From Acetobacterium malicum subsp. dehalogenans DSM 11527 (GTDB lineage: Bacteria; Bacillota; Clostridia; Eubacteriales; Eubacteriaceae), in the NCBI RefSeq assembly GCF_000472665.1, contig NZ_AXAC01000004.1, forward strand, positions 62,001 to 126,000: a stretch of 64,000 nucleotides of DNA, read 5' to 3'. The translations under genes and the position numbers were made by a program. Below are positions 54,845 to 64,000 of this stretch, piece after piece. The notes beneath the pieces were generated by a model that did not search any database, had not been told where the DNA came from, and saw nothing but the letters and a program-made list of their open reading frames with translations. Every line of letters begins with the position of its first letter. Position 1 is the first letter of the stretch.

Positions 54845-54873
54845 TAGACTTTTATGGGGATATAAAGTATAAT
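54845..54873 (+). promoter_or_regulatory. Candidate promoter of the dTDP-rhamnose operon
   Basis: TAGACT (54845-54850) and TATAAT (54868-54873) are 17 bases apart, about 90 bases before rfbD. Confidence 0.55.
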
Positions 54874-54961
54874 GACAATGAATTTTTATGGCTTGACAGC
54901 TTAAAAACAGCGAAAAACCAGAAAATATAAACACGACAAGAATGATGAAACAAGGTGAGAT

Positions 54962-55819
54962 ATGAAAGTTTTATTAACCGGTTCAAACGGTCAGCTGGGG
55001 CGGGAATTAACCCGGCAGCTCGAGAAAAAAAAGATTGACCATGTTGGATATGACATTCCTGAATTTGACATTACCGATAAAGACAAAATGACGACGATTA
55101 TTGCCAAAGAGCAACCAACCGTGATCATCAATTGCGGAGCACTGACCAATGTAGATGGATGCGAAACACAAAAAGAGTTGGCCATGGCCATTAATGCCGT
55201 AGGGCCAAAATATTTAGCTGAAATCGCCCGCGATCAGGATATTGTTTTAGTTCAGGTTTCTACCGATTATGTTTTTGATGGTGCCGGCATTACAATGAAC
55301 GGGACGCTGCGGCCTTATCTGGAAACGGATCCCATCGACCCCAAAACAGTTTATGGTGAAAGTAAAGCGGCGGGGGAAAAAGCCGTTTCAGAAACAACAC
55401 CCAAGTATTTTATTGTCCGGACCGCCTGGTTGTATGGGGACGGCAATAACTTTGTTAAAACGATGCTGGAGCTGGCCTCAAAACATCCCCAACTGACGGT
55501 GGTAAATGATCAGGTCGGTTCGCCAACCAGCACCGTCGATCTGGCGGCAGCGATTATTGATTTGATCCACACCGATCATTACGGACTTTATCATGGTACC
55601 TGTGAAGGACAATGCAGCTGGTATGATTTTGCCGTCGAAATTTTTAGATTATCAGGAATTAATATCCCAGTGGAACCGGTGACCTCAGAGCAATTTGTCA
55701 GACCGGCACCACGCCCCAAGTATTCGGTACTTGAAAACAAAGCTTTAAATGATTTGAAGATGAACCATTTCAGACCCTGGCAGGCTTCTCTGGCAGAGTA
55801 TCTGGAGAATTTAGAATAA
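54962..55819 (+). CDS. rfbD: dTDP-4-dehydrorhamnose reductase
   Basis: A 285-residue short-chain reductase that makes dTDP-L-rhamnose from the 4-keto sugar. It starts KVLLTGSNGQLGRELTRQL, has the STDYVFDGAG serine/threonine active-site region, the catalytic YGESKAAGEKAV motif (Tyr-x-x-x-Lys) and FIVRTAWLYGDGNNFV. AAGGTGAG precedes the start. It begins an rfbDACB set, in an order that differs from the common rfbBDAC. Confidence 0.95.
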   Translation: MKVLLTGSNGQLGRELTRQLEKKKIDHVGYDIPEFDITDKDKMTTIIAKEQPTVIINCGALTNVDGCETQKELAMAINAVGPKYLAEIARDQDIVLVQVSTDYVFDGAGITMNGTLRPYLETDPIDPKTVYGESKAAGEKAVSETTPKYFIVRTAWLYGDGNNFVKTMLELASKHPQLTVVNDQVGSPTSTVDLAAAIIDLIHTDHYGLYHGTCEGQCSWYDFAVEIFRLSGINIPVEPVTSEQFVRPAPRPKYSVLENKALNDLKMNHFRPWQASLAEYLENLE

Positions 55820-55837
55820 ACAAGGCGGAATTCGAAA

Positions 55838-55886
55838 GCGTGCCATTAGCGGTTGCTGTAAGCCGGCATCAAAGCTGATGGCACGC
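55838..55886 (+). repeat. Long hairpin in the rfbD-rfbA spacer
   Basis: GCGTGCCAT (55838-55846) and ATGGCACGC (55878-55886) form a perfect 9-base inverted repeat around a 31-base loop that itself can fold. No T run follows. It may be a processing or stability element, or a degenerate repeat unit. Confidence 0.55.
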
Positions 55887-55924
55887 CGGGAATGCGCGTA
55901 CAATTTAAAAGAGAAGAGGCAATT

Positions 55925-56794
55925 ATGAAAGGTATTATATTAGCCGGAGGTTCCGGCACCCGACTTTATCCGATTACCCGGGCGGTATCCAAACAATTAC
56001 TGCCCATTTATGATAAACCGATGATTTATTATCCACTGGCAACCCTGATGCTGGCTGGGATAAAAGATATTTTAATTATTTCCACACCCCACGATCTCCC
56101 CATGTTCGAACGACTTTTTGGTTCCGGGGAAGAATTGGGGTTGAATTTTGTCTATGAAGTACAGGACGCCCCTAATGGTCTGGCAGAGGCTTTTATTATT
56201 GGCGAGAAATTCATTGGCGATGACAATGTGGCCCTGGTATTAGGCGATAATATTTTCTATGGTCATGGTTTTACTGACACCATCAGAAAAGCTGCTGAAC
56301 TGCAAAGTGGGGCGGTCATTTTCGGATACCCGGTTACTGATCCGGAGCGATATGGGGTGGTTGAATTTGCCAAAGACGGCACGGTTCTTTCAATCGAAGA
56401 AAAACCAGAAGTGCCAAAATCTAATTTTGCGGTACCAGGACTTTATTTTTATGATAATTCAGTGGTGGAAATAGCCAAAAATATTAAACCTTCGGAGCGA
56501 GGCGAACTGGAAATTACCACTGTTAATGAAACCTATTTAGAACAAGGTAATTTAAAAGTAGAATTGTTTGGACGGGGAATGGCCTGGCTTGATACCGGAA
56601 CTCACGATAGTTTGATTGAAGCCTCCAATTTTGTGGAAACGATCCAGAAAAGACAGGGTCTTTATGTCGCTTGCATTGAAGAAATTGCTTATTTGCGGGA
56701 GTTCATCGATCAAGAGCAGCTTTTAAAACTGGCGGAACCATTAAAGAAAACAGCCTACGGTCAATATCTGATCCAATGTGCTAAAGGTAAATAG
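55925..56794 (+). CDS. rfbA: Glucose-1-phosphate thymidylyltransferase
   Basis: A 289-residue RmlA that makes dTDP-glucose, the first step to dTDP-rhamnose. The nucleotide loop [30 protein letters not shown] and the [33 protein letters not shown] and [21 protein letters not shown] blocks are diagnostic. I chose the ATG at 55925 because GAAGAGGC precedes it and family similarity begins there; the frame is open 33 bases further upstream. Confidence 0.96.
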   Translation: MKGIILAGGSGTRLYPITRAVSKQLLPIYDKPMIYYPLATLMLAGIKDILIISTPHDLPMFERLFGSGEELGLNFVYEVQDAPNGLAEAFIIGEKFIGDDNVALVLGDNIFYGHGFTDTIRKAAELQSGAVIFGYPVTDPERYGVVEFAKDGTVLSIEEKPEVPKSNFAVPGLYFYDNSVVEIAKNIKPSERGELEITTVNETYLEQGNLKVELFGRGMAWLDTGTHDSLIEASNFVETIQKRQGLYVACIEEIAYLREFIDQEQLLKLAEPLKKTAYGQYLIQCAKGK

Positions 56795-56802
56795 GTGGAA
56801 TA

Positions 56803-57369
56803 ATGGCGAAGATAAATGTAATCAAAACGAAAATTGACGGCTTGGTGATTATTGAACCATCCGTTTTTGGCGATCACCGTGGTTATTTCATGGAAACCTA
56901 CAACGAGGAAGAATTCCACAAAGCCGGTTTAACGATGCGGTTTGTACAGGATAATGAGTCCAAATCCTGTAAGGGTGTTTTACGGGGGCTTCATTTCCAG
57001 ACCAAGTTTTCCCAGGGGAAATTGGTTCGGGCAACCAAGGGCGAGGTTTATGATGTTGCCGTGGATCTGCGGAACGGCTCGCCGACCTATGGACAATGGG
57101 CCGGGGTGCTGTTAACCGAAGAAAACAAGACCATGTTTTATATTCCGGAAGGTTTTGCTCATGGCTTTTTAGTCGTTTCAGACGAAGCCGTGTTTAACTA
57201 TAAGTGCACCAATTTATACGCCCCGGAATACGATGGCGGAATTCGCTGGAATGATCCGGAAGTTGGGATCGAATGGCCGCTTGAAACAATCGATGAAGTG
57301 CTGCTTTCAGAAAAAGACGGACAGCTACCTTTTTTAAGCGAGATCAGCGAGTCCTTAAGATTTGAATAG
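56803..57369 (+). CDS. rfbC: dTDP-4-dehydrorhamnose 3,5-epimerase
   Basis: A 188-residue RmlC cupin that epimerises dTDP-4-keto-6-deoxyglucose. Motifs include DHRGYFMETYNEEEF, the QDNESKSCKGVLRGLHFQ region with the catalytic histidine, GEVYDVAVDLRNGSPTYG and the FYIPEGFAHGFLV segment. It lies 8 bases after rfbA, with GGTGGAA upstream. Confidence 0.96.
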   Translation: MAKINVIKTKIDGLVIIEPSVFGDHRGYFMETYNEEEFHKAGLTMRFVQDNESKSCKGVLRGLHFQTKFSQGKLVRATKGEVYDVAVDLRNGSPTYGQWAGVLLTEENKTMFYIPEGFAHGFLVVSDEAVFNYKCTNLYAPEYDGGIRWNDPEVGIEWPLETIDEVLLSEKDGQLPFLSEISESLRFE

Positions 57370-57399
57370 ATCGTATTTATATAGATAGAAGGAGTAATC

Positions 57400-58503
57400 A
57401 TGAAAACAATATTAGTCACCGGTGGTGCCGGATTTATTGGCTCTAACTTTGTAAAATATATGCTAAATCAGCACCCGGATTATAAAATCGTTAATTTAGA
57501 TGTGTTAACCTATGCCGGGAATCTGGAGAATTTAGCGGATATTGAAGATAACCCCAATTATGTGTTTGCCAAAGGGGATATTGTCGACCGTCCGTTTGTC
57601 AAAAACCTTTTTGATCAATACAATTTCGATACAGTAGTGAATTTTGCCGCCGAATCTCACGTCGATCGCAGTATTGAAGATCCGGAAATTTTTGTGCAAA
57701 CTAATGTAATGGGAACCCTGGTTCTGTTGGATGAGGCGAAAAATCACTGGCAAACCGGAAAAGATGACAGTGGCTATCCGACCTACCGGGCCGGGGTTCG
57801 CTATCATCAGGTATCAACGGATGAGGTTTATGGTGCCCTGGGAAAAACCGGACTGTTTACCGAAGCGACTCCGATCGCTCCCAACAGTCCTTACTCGGCA
57901 TCCAAGGCCAGCGCCGACCTGGTGGTCCGTTCTTATGGACAAACCTTTAAACTGCCAGTGACAATCAGCCGTTGCTCCAATAATTATGGACCCTATCATT
58001 TCCCGGAAAAACTGATTCCACTAATGATCTCGAATGTGGTGGCGTTAAAAAGTTTGCCGGTTTATGGTGATGGGATGCAGATCAGAGACTGGCTGCATGT
58101 CAACGATCATTGCAGCGGCATTGATACTATTCTTGAAAAAGGGGTAGCCGGTGAAGTCTATAATATTGGCGGAAATAATGAAAAAGCCAATCTTGAAATT
58201 GTCAATTTAATTATTGAGGATGTCGGCGAAATGCTGCGCTCCGGCAAATATATGATTGATAATGACGGCTCAAAGATCAGCAAAGATCTGATTACCTATG
58301 TTGAAGATCGTCTCGGGCATGACCGCCGATACGCCATCGATAATACCAAAATAACCACCGAATTGGGTTGGGAACCAGCTTATACCTTCGAACAGGGGAT
58401 TGCCGAAACCATTGAATGGTATTTAAACAATCAGGAATGGCTGGAGCAGGTTAAATCCGGTGATTATCAGCAGTACTATCAGAATATGTACGAAAAAAAG
58501 TAG
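57400..58503 (+). CDS. rfbB: dTDP-glucose 4,6-dehydratase
   Basis: A 367-residue RmlB of the extended SDR family. It starts ILVTGGAGFIGSNFVKYML (NAD loop) and has FAAESHVDRSIEDP, the STDEVYGALG active site and YSASKASADLVVRSYGQTF with the Tyr-x-x-x-Lys pair, then CSNNYGPYHFPEKLIPLMI. It lies 30 bases after rfbC. An insertion of about 20 residues around 255-290 lengthens it slightly over the usual form. A terminator follows. Confidence 0.96.
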   Translation: MKTILVTGGAGFIGSNFVKYMLNQHPDYKIVNLDVLTYAGNLENLADIEDNPNYVFAKGDIVDRPFVKNLFDQYNFDTVVNFAAESHVDRSIEDPEIFVQTNVMGTLVLLDEAKNHWQTGKDDSGYPTYRAGVRYHQVSTDEVYGALGKTGLFTEATPIAPNSPYSASKASADLVVRSYGQTFKLPVTISRCSNNYGPYHFPEKLIPLMISNVVALKSLPVYGDGMQIRDWLHVNDHCSGIDTILEKGVAGEVYNIGGNNEKANLEIVNLIIEDVGEMLRSGKYMIDNDGSKISKDLITYVEDRLGHDRRYAIDNTKITTELGWEPAYTFEQGIAETIEWYLNNQEWLEQVKSGDYQQYYQNMYEKK

Positions 58504-58526
58504 AAAAAGTCGAATAGATGTAAAAG

Positions 58527-58551
58527 AAAAAGCACAGTTTTTGTGCTTTTT
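58527..58551 (+). terminator. Rho-independent terminator of rfbDACB
   Basis: AAAAAGCACA pairs with TGTGCTTTTT around GTTTT. It is short but perfect, and lies only 29 bases before the next gene, so partial read-through is possible. Confidence 0.8.
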
Positions 58552-58579
58552 CATTTAAGAATAAGAATGAGGTGTCAGT

Positions 58580-59389
58580 TTGTACTTGTTTAAAGATTTA
58601 ATGGATTATATCAGAGATTTGTATGCAAATCGGAAACTGATCCAGAAATTTTCGATCAATGATTTTAAGTCCCGGTATGCTGGTTCGTTTTTGGGTATTA
58701 TGTGGGCATTTATTCAGCCGACAGTCACCATTGCGGTGTACTGGTTTGTTTTTGATGTGGGTCTGAAGTCTGCTCCTGCTGGCGGGATGCCTTTTATTTT
58801 ATTTTTGATCACCGGCATCATCGTCTGGTTTTTCTTCTCGGAATGCCTTGTCAATGGAACCAATTGTTTTCGGGAATACAGTTACCTGGTAAAAAAAGTA
58901 ACCTTTAATATTAAAATACTACCAACGGTAAAAATCATATCCTCGTTGTATACGCATATCTTTTTTATTGCTTTTGCAGTGGTGATGATGTTGTTATACA
59001 GTCAGCCAATCACTCTGCATTTTATTCAGATTCTTTACTATCTGATCTGTCTGATTGTCTTTTTAACCGGTTTAACCTGGGTAACCGCTTCCCTTCAACC
59101 GTTTTTTACGGATATTCTGCAATTTATCAATGTCGGGATGCAGGTGCTCTTCTGGGGAACGCCGATCCTTTGGGATATTAATATCTTTCCGGCAAATCTG
59201 CTGTGGATTTTAAAGCTGAATCCTCTTTATTATATCGTCCAGGGATATCGGGAAAGCTTTTTTGGAACCGGCTGGTTTTGGGAACACCCGGTTATGACAG
59301 CATACTTCTGGGGATTTTCGTTTGTACTGCTACTAATTGGAATCGCAGTCTATCGAAGACTAAGACCGCATTTTGCTGATGTTTTATAA
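58580..59389 (+). CDS. wzm: Polysaccharide ABC exporter permease (Wzm type)
   Basis: A 269-residue ABC-2 permease with six membrane helices. The N-terminus LIQKFSINDFKSRYAGSFLGIMWAFIQP and the NPLYYIVQGYRESFF segment are characteristic of O-antigen or teichoic-acid exporters (Wzm/TagG). The start is TTG with GAGGTGT upstream. It forms the channel with the ATPase encoded 32 bases downstream and exports a rhamnose-containing glycan, as inferred from neighbours. Confidence 0.92.
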   Translation: MYLFKDLMDYIRDLYANRKLIQKFSINDFKSRYAGSFLGIMWAFIQPTVTIAVYWFVFDVGLKSAPAGGMPFILFLITGIIVWFFFSECLVNGTNCFREYSYLVKKVTFNIKILPTVKIISSLYTHIFFIAFAVVMMLLYSQPITLHFIQILYYLICLIVFLTGLTWVTASLQPFFTDILQFINVGMQVLFWGTPILWDINIFPANLLWILKLNPLYYIVQGYRESFFGTGWFWEHPVMTAYFWGFSFVLLLIGIAVYRRLRPHFADVL

Positions 59390-59421
59390 AAAAGGTTGAT
59401 CACAGATCAGTGGAGGAAATT

Positions 59422-60618
59422 ATGTCAGAAGTGGCAATAAAAATAGAAGACGTTACAAAAATCTATCAGCTTTATCAACGGCCCATGGATCGCTTGAAAG
59501 AGTCTATGAGTCTGATCCGAAAAAAAGAATACCATCATAAGTTTTATGCCCTCAATAACATTAATCTGGAAATAAAAAAAGGCGAATCCATCGGGATTGT
59601 GGGTAAGAATGGATCAGGGAAGTCGACTTTATTGAAAATTATTTCTGGGGTCCTTACCCAGAGCAAAGGCGATGTTTATGTTGATGGGAAGGTATCGGCG
59701 CTGCTGGAACTGGGAACCGGCTTTAACCCGGAATACACCGGAATCGAAAATATTTATGCCAATGGATTGATCATGGGCTATAGCAAGGAAGAAATGGACG
59801 AACGATTGGATGATATCGTCAATTTTGCCCAGATTGGCGAATATATTTATCAGCCAGTCAAAACTTATTCCAGCGGGATGTTCGCCCGGCTGGCCTTTGC
59901 CACCGCCATTAATGTGGACCCGGAAATACTCATTGTTGATGAGGTTCTGGCCGTTGGCGATGCAAAATTCCAGATAAAATGTATCAATAAGATGGAAGAA
60001 TTCAAAGCGTCGGGTAAAACGGTCCTCTTTGTTTCGCACACGCTGGAACAAATCAAGCGCTTTTGCACAAAGGGTGTCTGGATTGACCATGGCGAAATGC
60101 GGATGTTTGGTGAGGTTACTCACGTTATCGATATGTATGAAAGCGAAATGCTTAAAGAATCGATGGAACAGAAAGCCCTTGAAGAAGGAAATCCTGAGGC
60201 CCCCAAAATGGAAATTGATGCCCATCTGGGGAAAATCATCGCCATGAGCTGCAATACTGAAACCTTAAATACTTTTGATGATTTCAGCGTCGATATTGAG
60301 TATGAACTGTACGATGATCTTTCCAGCGAAGCATTGGTAGGGGTGGCCTTTTATACCATCGACCGTCAGTATATCTTTGGGCCGAACACCCATTTGGATG
60401 GGGTCAAGATTCCCAAAACAAAAGGTATCCACCATGTCCGTTATGTGGTCCCCAAGCTGCCTTTGCTGGGTGGAAAATACGAAGTGGATATCGGACTTTT
60501 TGCAAATAAAAGCATTGTCAATCTGGACTACGAAACAGCAGCCTTTGTGATCTCGGTTGTGGCCGATTATTTCACTGAGGGTCTGGTTCATATGGAACAT
60601 CAATGGGAAATAATTTAG
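59422..60618 (+). CDS. wzt: Polysaccharide ABC exporter ATPase (Wzt type) with C-terminal substrate domain
   Basis: A 398-residue ATPase. The nucleotide domain has Walker A GIVGKNGSGKSTLLK, the YSSGMFARLAFA signature, Walker B ILIVDEVLAVGD and the H-loop LFVSHTLEQI. From about residue 250 follows a beta-sandwich domain (EYELYDDLSSEALVGVAFYTIDRQYIFGPNTH) like that of Wzt, which recognises the end of the glycan chain. I start at 59422 because GGAGG lies just before it. Such a C-terminal domain suggests that chain termination is monitored before export. Confidence 0.93.
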   Translation: MSEVAIKIEDVTKIYQLYQRPMDRLKESMSLIRKKEYHHKFYALNNINLEIKKGESIGIVGKNGSGKSTLLKIISGVLTQSKGDVYVDGKVSALLELGTGFNPEYTGIENIYANGLIMGYSKEEMDERLDDIVNFAQIGEYIYQPVKTYSSGMFARLAFATAINVDPEILIVDEVLAVGDAKFQIKCINKMEEFKASGKTVLFVSHTLEQIKRFCTKGVWIDHGEMRMFGEVTHVIDMYESEMLKESMEQKALEEGNPEAPKMEIDAHLGKIIAMSCNTETLNTFDDFSVDIEYELYDDLSSEALVGVAFYTIDRQYIFGPNTHLDGVKIPKTKGIHHVRYVVPKLPLLGGKYEVDIGLFANKSIVNLDYETAAFVISVVADYFTEGLVHMEHQWEII

Positions 60619-60641
60619 GATTAGTAAGAAAGGTTATTGGT

Positions 60642-62852
60642 ATGGAAAAGAAATCAGTTGTTGAACAGGAAGAGATTAAATATTTCATCGACAAAATTGT
60701 CAAGGATGAAGCGAGTCAATGCGCCACGGTCCAGGGTTGGGCCTTTAATACAAAAACCAAAGAACCGGTCGAATTATACTTACTGGGAAGAGAAGCGGCG
60801 GGAGTTCAATTTAAACGGGATTTTAGAATTGACGTTAACAATAAGTATACTCTGCCGGATGACGCCAAAATTGGCTTTATTATTGAGTTTGATGAAAAAA
60901 CCTATGGCGAAAAGCTGAAACTGAAATTAAAGGATGAAAACAACATTCGAATTGTTCCGATCAATTTAAAAAAGAACTATGATTATCTGAAACAGCCCAA
61001 TCTGTTTAATGCCAAACGACTGGTTGGCATTACGACCCGAACCGTGGGCTATCTTGGGCGCAATGGATTGAAGAATACCATCCGCAAAATAAAATTCGAA
61101 CTCAAATATAAAAATCAGGAAAACTATGATTTCTGGATTGACGTCCATGAAGATATAGATGTCAAAACGGTCATCGAAGAAATAAAAAGTTTTTCTTATA
61201 ATCCTAAGGTATCGATTGTTATGCCGGTGTATAATGTAGAAGAACAATGGCTCAGAGCCTGCATCGATTCGGTTCGCAATCAATATTATCAAAATTGGGA
61301 ATTGTGTATCGCTGATGATTGCTCTACTGACCCCCATATTAAGCCGTTGCTGGAAGAATTCAAAATGCTGGATTCCCGGATCAAGGTGGTTTATCGGGAA
61401 GAAAACGGCCATATTTCTGAGGCTTCAAACTCGGCCCTGGCTATTGCCACCGGCGAATTTGTGGGACTGTTGGATAATGATGATACCCTGGCAGATTTTG
61501 CCCTATATGAAGTGGTCAAATTATTAAACGAACACCCGGAAGCGGATTTGATTTATAGTGATGAAGACAAGTTAAGTGAAGACAATAAACGCAGCCAACC
61601 ATTTTTTAAAACCGACTGGGCTCCGGATATATTGCTGGCAACCAATTATATCTGTCATTTTGGGGTTTACCGCAAAGCGATTATGGACGAAATCGGCGGT
61701 TTCAGAAAAGGCTATGAAGGTGCTCAGGACTATGATCTGGTGCTTCGCTTCACTGAAAAAACAGCGAACATCTTCCACATCCAGAAGATTTTGTATCACT
61801 GGCGGATGATCAGCAATTCCACCGCCGTCAATCCGGATTCAAAAGGTTATGCCTTTGAAGCGGGCCTTAAGTCCCTGGAAGATGCCCTGGACAGACGGGG
61901 GATTAAAGGTACGGTTAGCCATGGTGCCTTTCCTGGGGTTTATAATATTGAGTATGAAATTGTAAATAATGGTTTAGTCTCGGTGATTATCCCAACCCGG
62001 GATAATGCCGCAGATCTAAAAGCCTGTATTGACTCGATTTATGAGAAAACTATTTACGAAAATTTCGAAATTATTGTTGCCGATAATGGTAGCGAAAAAG
62101 AAGAAACCTTCAAACTTTTTGAATACTACGCAAAAAAATACCCGGATCAGTTTAAGGTGGTCCGGATCGATATCCCCTTTAATTTTTCGAAAATAAATAA
62201 CCTGGCGGTTAAGGAATCAAAAGGCGAGTATCTACTGTTCCTGAATAATGATATCACGGTTATCACTAAAGGCTGGATGAAACGGATGGTCAGCTACGCC
62301 CAGCAGGAACATGTTGGTGCAGTTGGAGCAAAACTTTATTATCCGGATAATACCATTCAACACGCTGGTGTTTTGCTGGGGATGGGCGGCGTTGCCGGAC
62401 ATGGACATGTGGGTTATCCCCGGGGCGATTATGGTTATTTTGGCAAATTGGTCACCACCAATAACTACACTTCGGTGACAGCCGCCTGTATGATGGTGAA
62501 ACGGGAAGATTTTGATCGGGTTAATGGATTTGAAGAAAAACTGACAGTCGCCTTTAATGATGTGGATTTTTGTCTTAAGCTTTATGAAGCGGGAAAATTT
62601 AATGTCTGGCTTCATAATGTGGAACTCTATCACTATGAATCAAAATCCCGGGGCGCCGAAGATACCTATTCCAAATATAAGCGTTTCAACAGTGAAATCA
62701 AATACATGAAGGATCATTGGCTGAAATACATCAAAAATGATCCCTACTATAACCGAAACCTAACGCGAGTTGATGGAAATTACGCAATTTGTGTGGATAT
62801 TGTGGGCTATGTAAAGGGCAAAACCAAGGAAGATGAAGAGAACGAGATTTAA
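60642..62852 (+). CDS. Bifunctional glycosyltransferase with two GT2 domains
   Basis: A protein of about 736 residues. An N-terminal domain of about 110 residues has beta-sheet character (TVQGWAFNTKTKEPVELYLLG). Then come two GT-A domains of family 2: the first from PKVSIVMPVYNVEEQWLRAC with DDCS and LLDNDDTLADFALYE, and the second from LVSVIIPTRDNAADLKAC with ADNGS and LFLNNDITVITKGW. Both have acidic D-x-D-like metal motifs. The pattern resembles rhamnan or O-antigen synthases that add two sugars. The start at 60642 is preferred because AAGAAAGG precedes it; starting at 60603 would overlap wzt. Confidence 0.88.
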   Translation: MEKKSVVEQEEIKYFIDKIVKDEASQCATVQGWAFNTKTKEPVELYLLGREAAGVQFKRDFRIDVNNKYTLPDDAKIGFIIEFDEKTYGEKLKLKLKDENNIRIVPINLKKNYDYLKQPNLFNAKRLVGITTRTVGYLGRNGLKNTIRKIKFELKYKNQENYDFWIDVHEDIDVKTVIEEIKSFSYNPKVSIVMPVYNVEEQWLRACIDSVRNQYYQNWELCIADDCSTDPHIKPLLEEFKMLDSRIKVVYREENGHISEASNSALAIATGEFVGLLDNDDTLADFALYEVVKLLNEHPEADLIYSDEDKLSEDNKRSQPFFKTDWAPDILLATNYICHFGVYRKAIMDEIGGFRKGYEGAQDYDLVLRFTEKTANIFHIQKILYHWRMISNSTAVNPDSKGYAFEAGLKSLEDALDRRGIKGTVSHGAFPGVYNIEYEIVNNGLVSVIIPTRDNAADLKACIDSIYEKTIYENFEIIVADNGSEKEETFKLFEYYAKKYPDQFKVVRIDIPFNFSKINNLAVKESKGEYLLFLNNDITVITKGWMKRMVSYAQQEHVGAVGAKLYYPDNTIQHAGVLLGMGGVAGHGHVGYPRGDYGYFGKLVTTNNYTSVTAACMMVKREDFDRVNGFEEKLTVAFNDVDFCLKLYEAGKFNVWLHNVELYHYESKSRGAEDTYSKYKRFNSEIKYMKDHWLKYIKNDPYYNRNLTRVDGNYAICVDIVGYVKGKTKEDEENEI

Positions 62853-62882
62853 CTTAAATACCCATAAGATGTAACGAAAAAA

Positions 62883-62911
62883 TTGACGTTGTAAAATATT
62901 TGTGATATTAT
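62883..62911 (+). promoter_or_regulatory. Promoter of the amidase gene
   Basis: TTGACG (62883-62888) and TATTAT (62906-62911) are 17 bases apart, 58 bases before the start codon. Confidence 0.7.
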
Positions 62912-62969
62912 CGTGACAACTATAAGTGTAATGACATCGGGTTAAAATTCTTGAGAAAGGAGGAAAATA

Positions 62970-64000
62970 ATGGAGTGTATTAAAAACAGAAGAAAGCAGA
63001 TTGCTTTGGGGGTAATCGTGATCCTTACGCTATTTACTTTCTTTTCATATTTCAGTCCGACGGTTAATGCCGCCAGCACCACGATCGTGATTAATCCGGG
63101 ACATCAGTCAGGCGCCGATACCGGAGCCGTTAATAAAACAACGGGCATTACAGAAGTGGATCTTAACAATGCCCTGGCAATTAAAATTGTAACAACTTTG
63201 AGAAATAATGGTTATAATGCAATGTTAAGCCATCAAATTCCGGGAAATCCGGGGTTACCGACGTTGCTGGCAACGACAGTAAATAATTCAACAGCAGTAT
63301 GCAGTGCCGCCAATAATTTGGGTGCGGATTTATTTATCAGTGTTCATCATAATTCAGGGGCAGCAACTGCCAGCGGCTATGAATTTTACTGGAGTAGCTA
63401 TCATCCAACGGTTGATAATAATGGGATCTATCAAAAAACCGGGCTTTGGTCTGATGGATCGACTGCCGATTTGGATGCAACGCCCCCAACGATTGCGTTA
63501 AAATCGAAGGAATTGGCAAATTTTATGAATGCAAATTTCAGCAAGAATTTGACTTATGTTCCCAGCCGAAACAAGATTGTTGAGCGGGATGACGCCTATA
63601 CACGAAAAACAAGCATGCCGTCAGTACTCATTGAAGCTGGATTTGTATCCAATAATGCGGAATCACTGAAGTTGGCAGATGGCACTAATCAGCAGAAAAT
63701 GGCCGATCAGGTTTTAGCAAGTGTCAGTGAGCTTTTTGGAGCAGCAACATCACCGATGACAGCAACTGGATTTATTGCCACCGTTAGTGGGGATAAGATC
63801 ACGGCAACGGTTAAAGGCGTTTCGGCACCCAATGGTTTACAGGTTATTTATATCCCAACATGGAGTGATGACTGTGGTCAGGATGATCTGAAGTGGTATA
63901 CCGCAACCAAACAAAGTGATGGCAATTACAGTGTTACCATCGACGTTAAGGATCATGGTTATACCAGTGGCGATTATCAATTGCATTGTTATGGGGTGGA
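62970..64000 (+). CDS. Secreted N-acetylmuramoyl-L-alanine amidase (3' end outside window)
   Basis: The frame is open from the ATG at 62970 to the window end, at least 343 codons. A signal peptide (KNRRKQIALGVIVILTLFTFFSYF... ending near VNAAS) is followed by an Amidase_3 domain (about 38-250) with zinc ligands in INPGHQSG, TEVDLNN and SVHHNSG and a catalytic glutamate in IEAGF. From about 262 a GBS/Bsp-like repeat begins (ATGFIATVSGDKITATVKGV). GAAAGGAGG precedes the start. It cleaves the peptide from the glycan in peptidoglycan. Confidence 0.93.
   Translation, partial: MECIKNRRKQIALGVIVILTLFTFFSYFSPTVNAASTTIVINPGHQSGADTGAVNKTTGITEVDLNNALAIKIVTTLRNNGYNAMLSHQIPGNPGLPTLLATTVNNSTAVCSAANNLGADLFISVHHNSGAATASGYEFYWSSYHPTVDNNGIYQKTGLWSDGSTADLDATPPTIALKSKELANFMNANFSKNLTYVPSRNKIVERDDAYTRKTSMPSVLIEAGFVSNNAESLKLADGTNQQKMADQVLASVSELFGAATSPMTATGFIATVSGDKITATVKGVSAPNGLQVIYIPTWSDDCGQDDLKWYTATKQSDGNYSVTIDVKDHGYTSGDYQLHCYGV

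Overview
The window looks like a chromosomal segment of an anaerobic acetogen, most likely Acetobacterium or a close relative in the Eubacteriaceae. The strongest evidence is the ATP synthase operon. It carries three tandem c-subunit genes, two of them encoding identical 83-residue proteins with a Na+-type ion site, an arrangement known from Acetobacterium woodii. Cobalamin and c-di-GMP riboswitches, type III glutamine synthetase, flavodoxin and a Gram-positive type IV pilus locus without a secretin also fit. No rRNA, tRNA, transposase, prophage or CRISPR array was seen.

Layout. 1-4.6 kb: the 3' part of a DUF92 membrane protein, a tocopherol-cyclase-like protein, then a cobalamin riboswitch with its terminator ahead of a zinc dehydrogenase, a TrpD-like phosphoribosyltransferase and a small protein. 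4.7-8.9 kb: a 5'-nucleotidase behind an inverted pair of DnaA-box sequences, two overlapping GTPase genes and a flavodoxin. 9.1-16.2 kb: a nitrogen region. glnN-glnK-amtB lies on the minus strand; a small orphan gene, glnA and an ANTAR-domain regulator lie on the plus strand. Both glutamine synthetase leaders contain a hairpin with an AATGGY hexaloop that is mutually exclusive with a terminator, suggesting that the ANTAR protein controls both. 16.5-22.2 kb: purA and carAB.

22.3-37 kb: a type IV pilus locus. A Cache-GGDEF-EAL protein is followed closely by pilB and pilT. A c-di-GMP-I riboswitch with a terminator then precedes pilA, a pseudopilin without Glu5, pilD, pilC, a natural PilM-PilN fusion, a PilO-like protein, a large PilX-like protein with a predicted beta-helical body, and PilV- and PilW-like minor pilins. 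An enzyme that probably degrades c-di-GMP therefore sits beside an RNA that senses it. 37-40.8 kb: an orphan ArsD-like protein, pncB, the Sua5/YwlC tRNA-modification gene and rpiB.

41-48.8 kb: the complete Na+ F1Fo ATP synthase operon (atpZ, atpI, B, E1, E2, E3, F, H, A, G, D, C). Its first c subunit is a single hairpin of 100 residues, not the duplicated 18-kDa V-type-like form described in A. woodii. A decayed tandem copy of the end of that gene follows its stop codon. 49-64 kb: cell-surface polysaccharide genes: a UDP-glucose dehydrogenase homologue that lacks the catalytic cysteine, galU, a phosphohexomutase, an LCP ligase on the minus strand, rfbDACB for dTDP-rhamnose, a Wzm/Wzt exporter, a double-domain glycosyltransferase, and a secreted amidase cut off by the window end.
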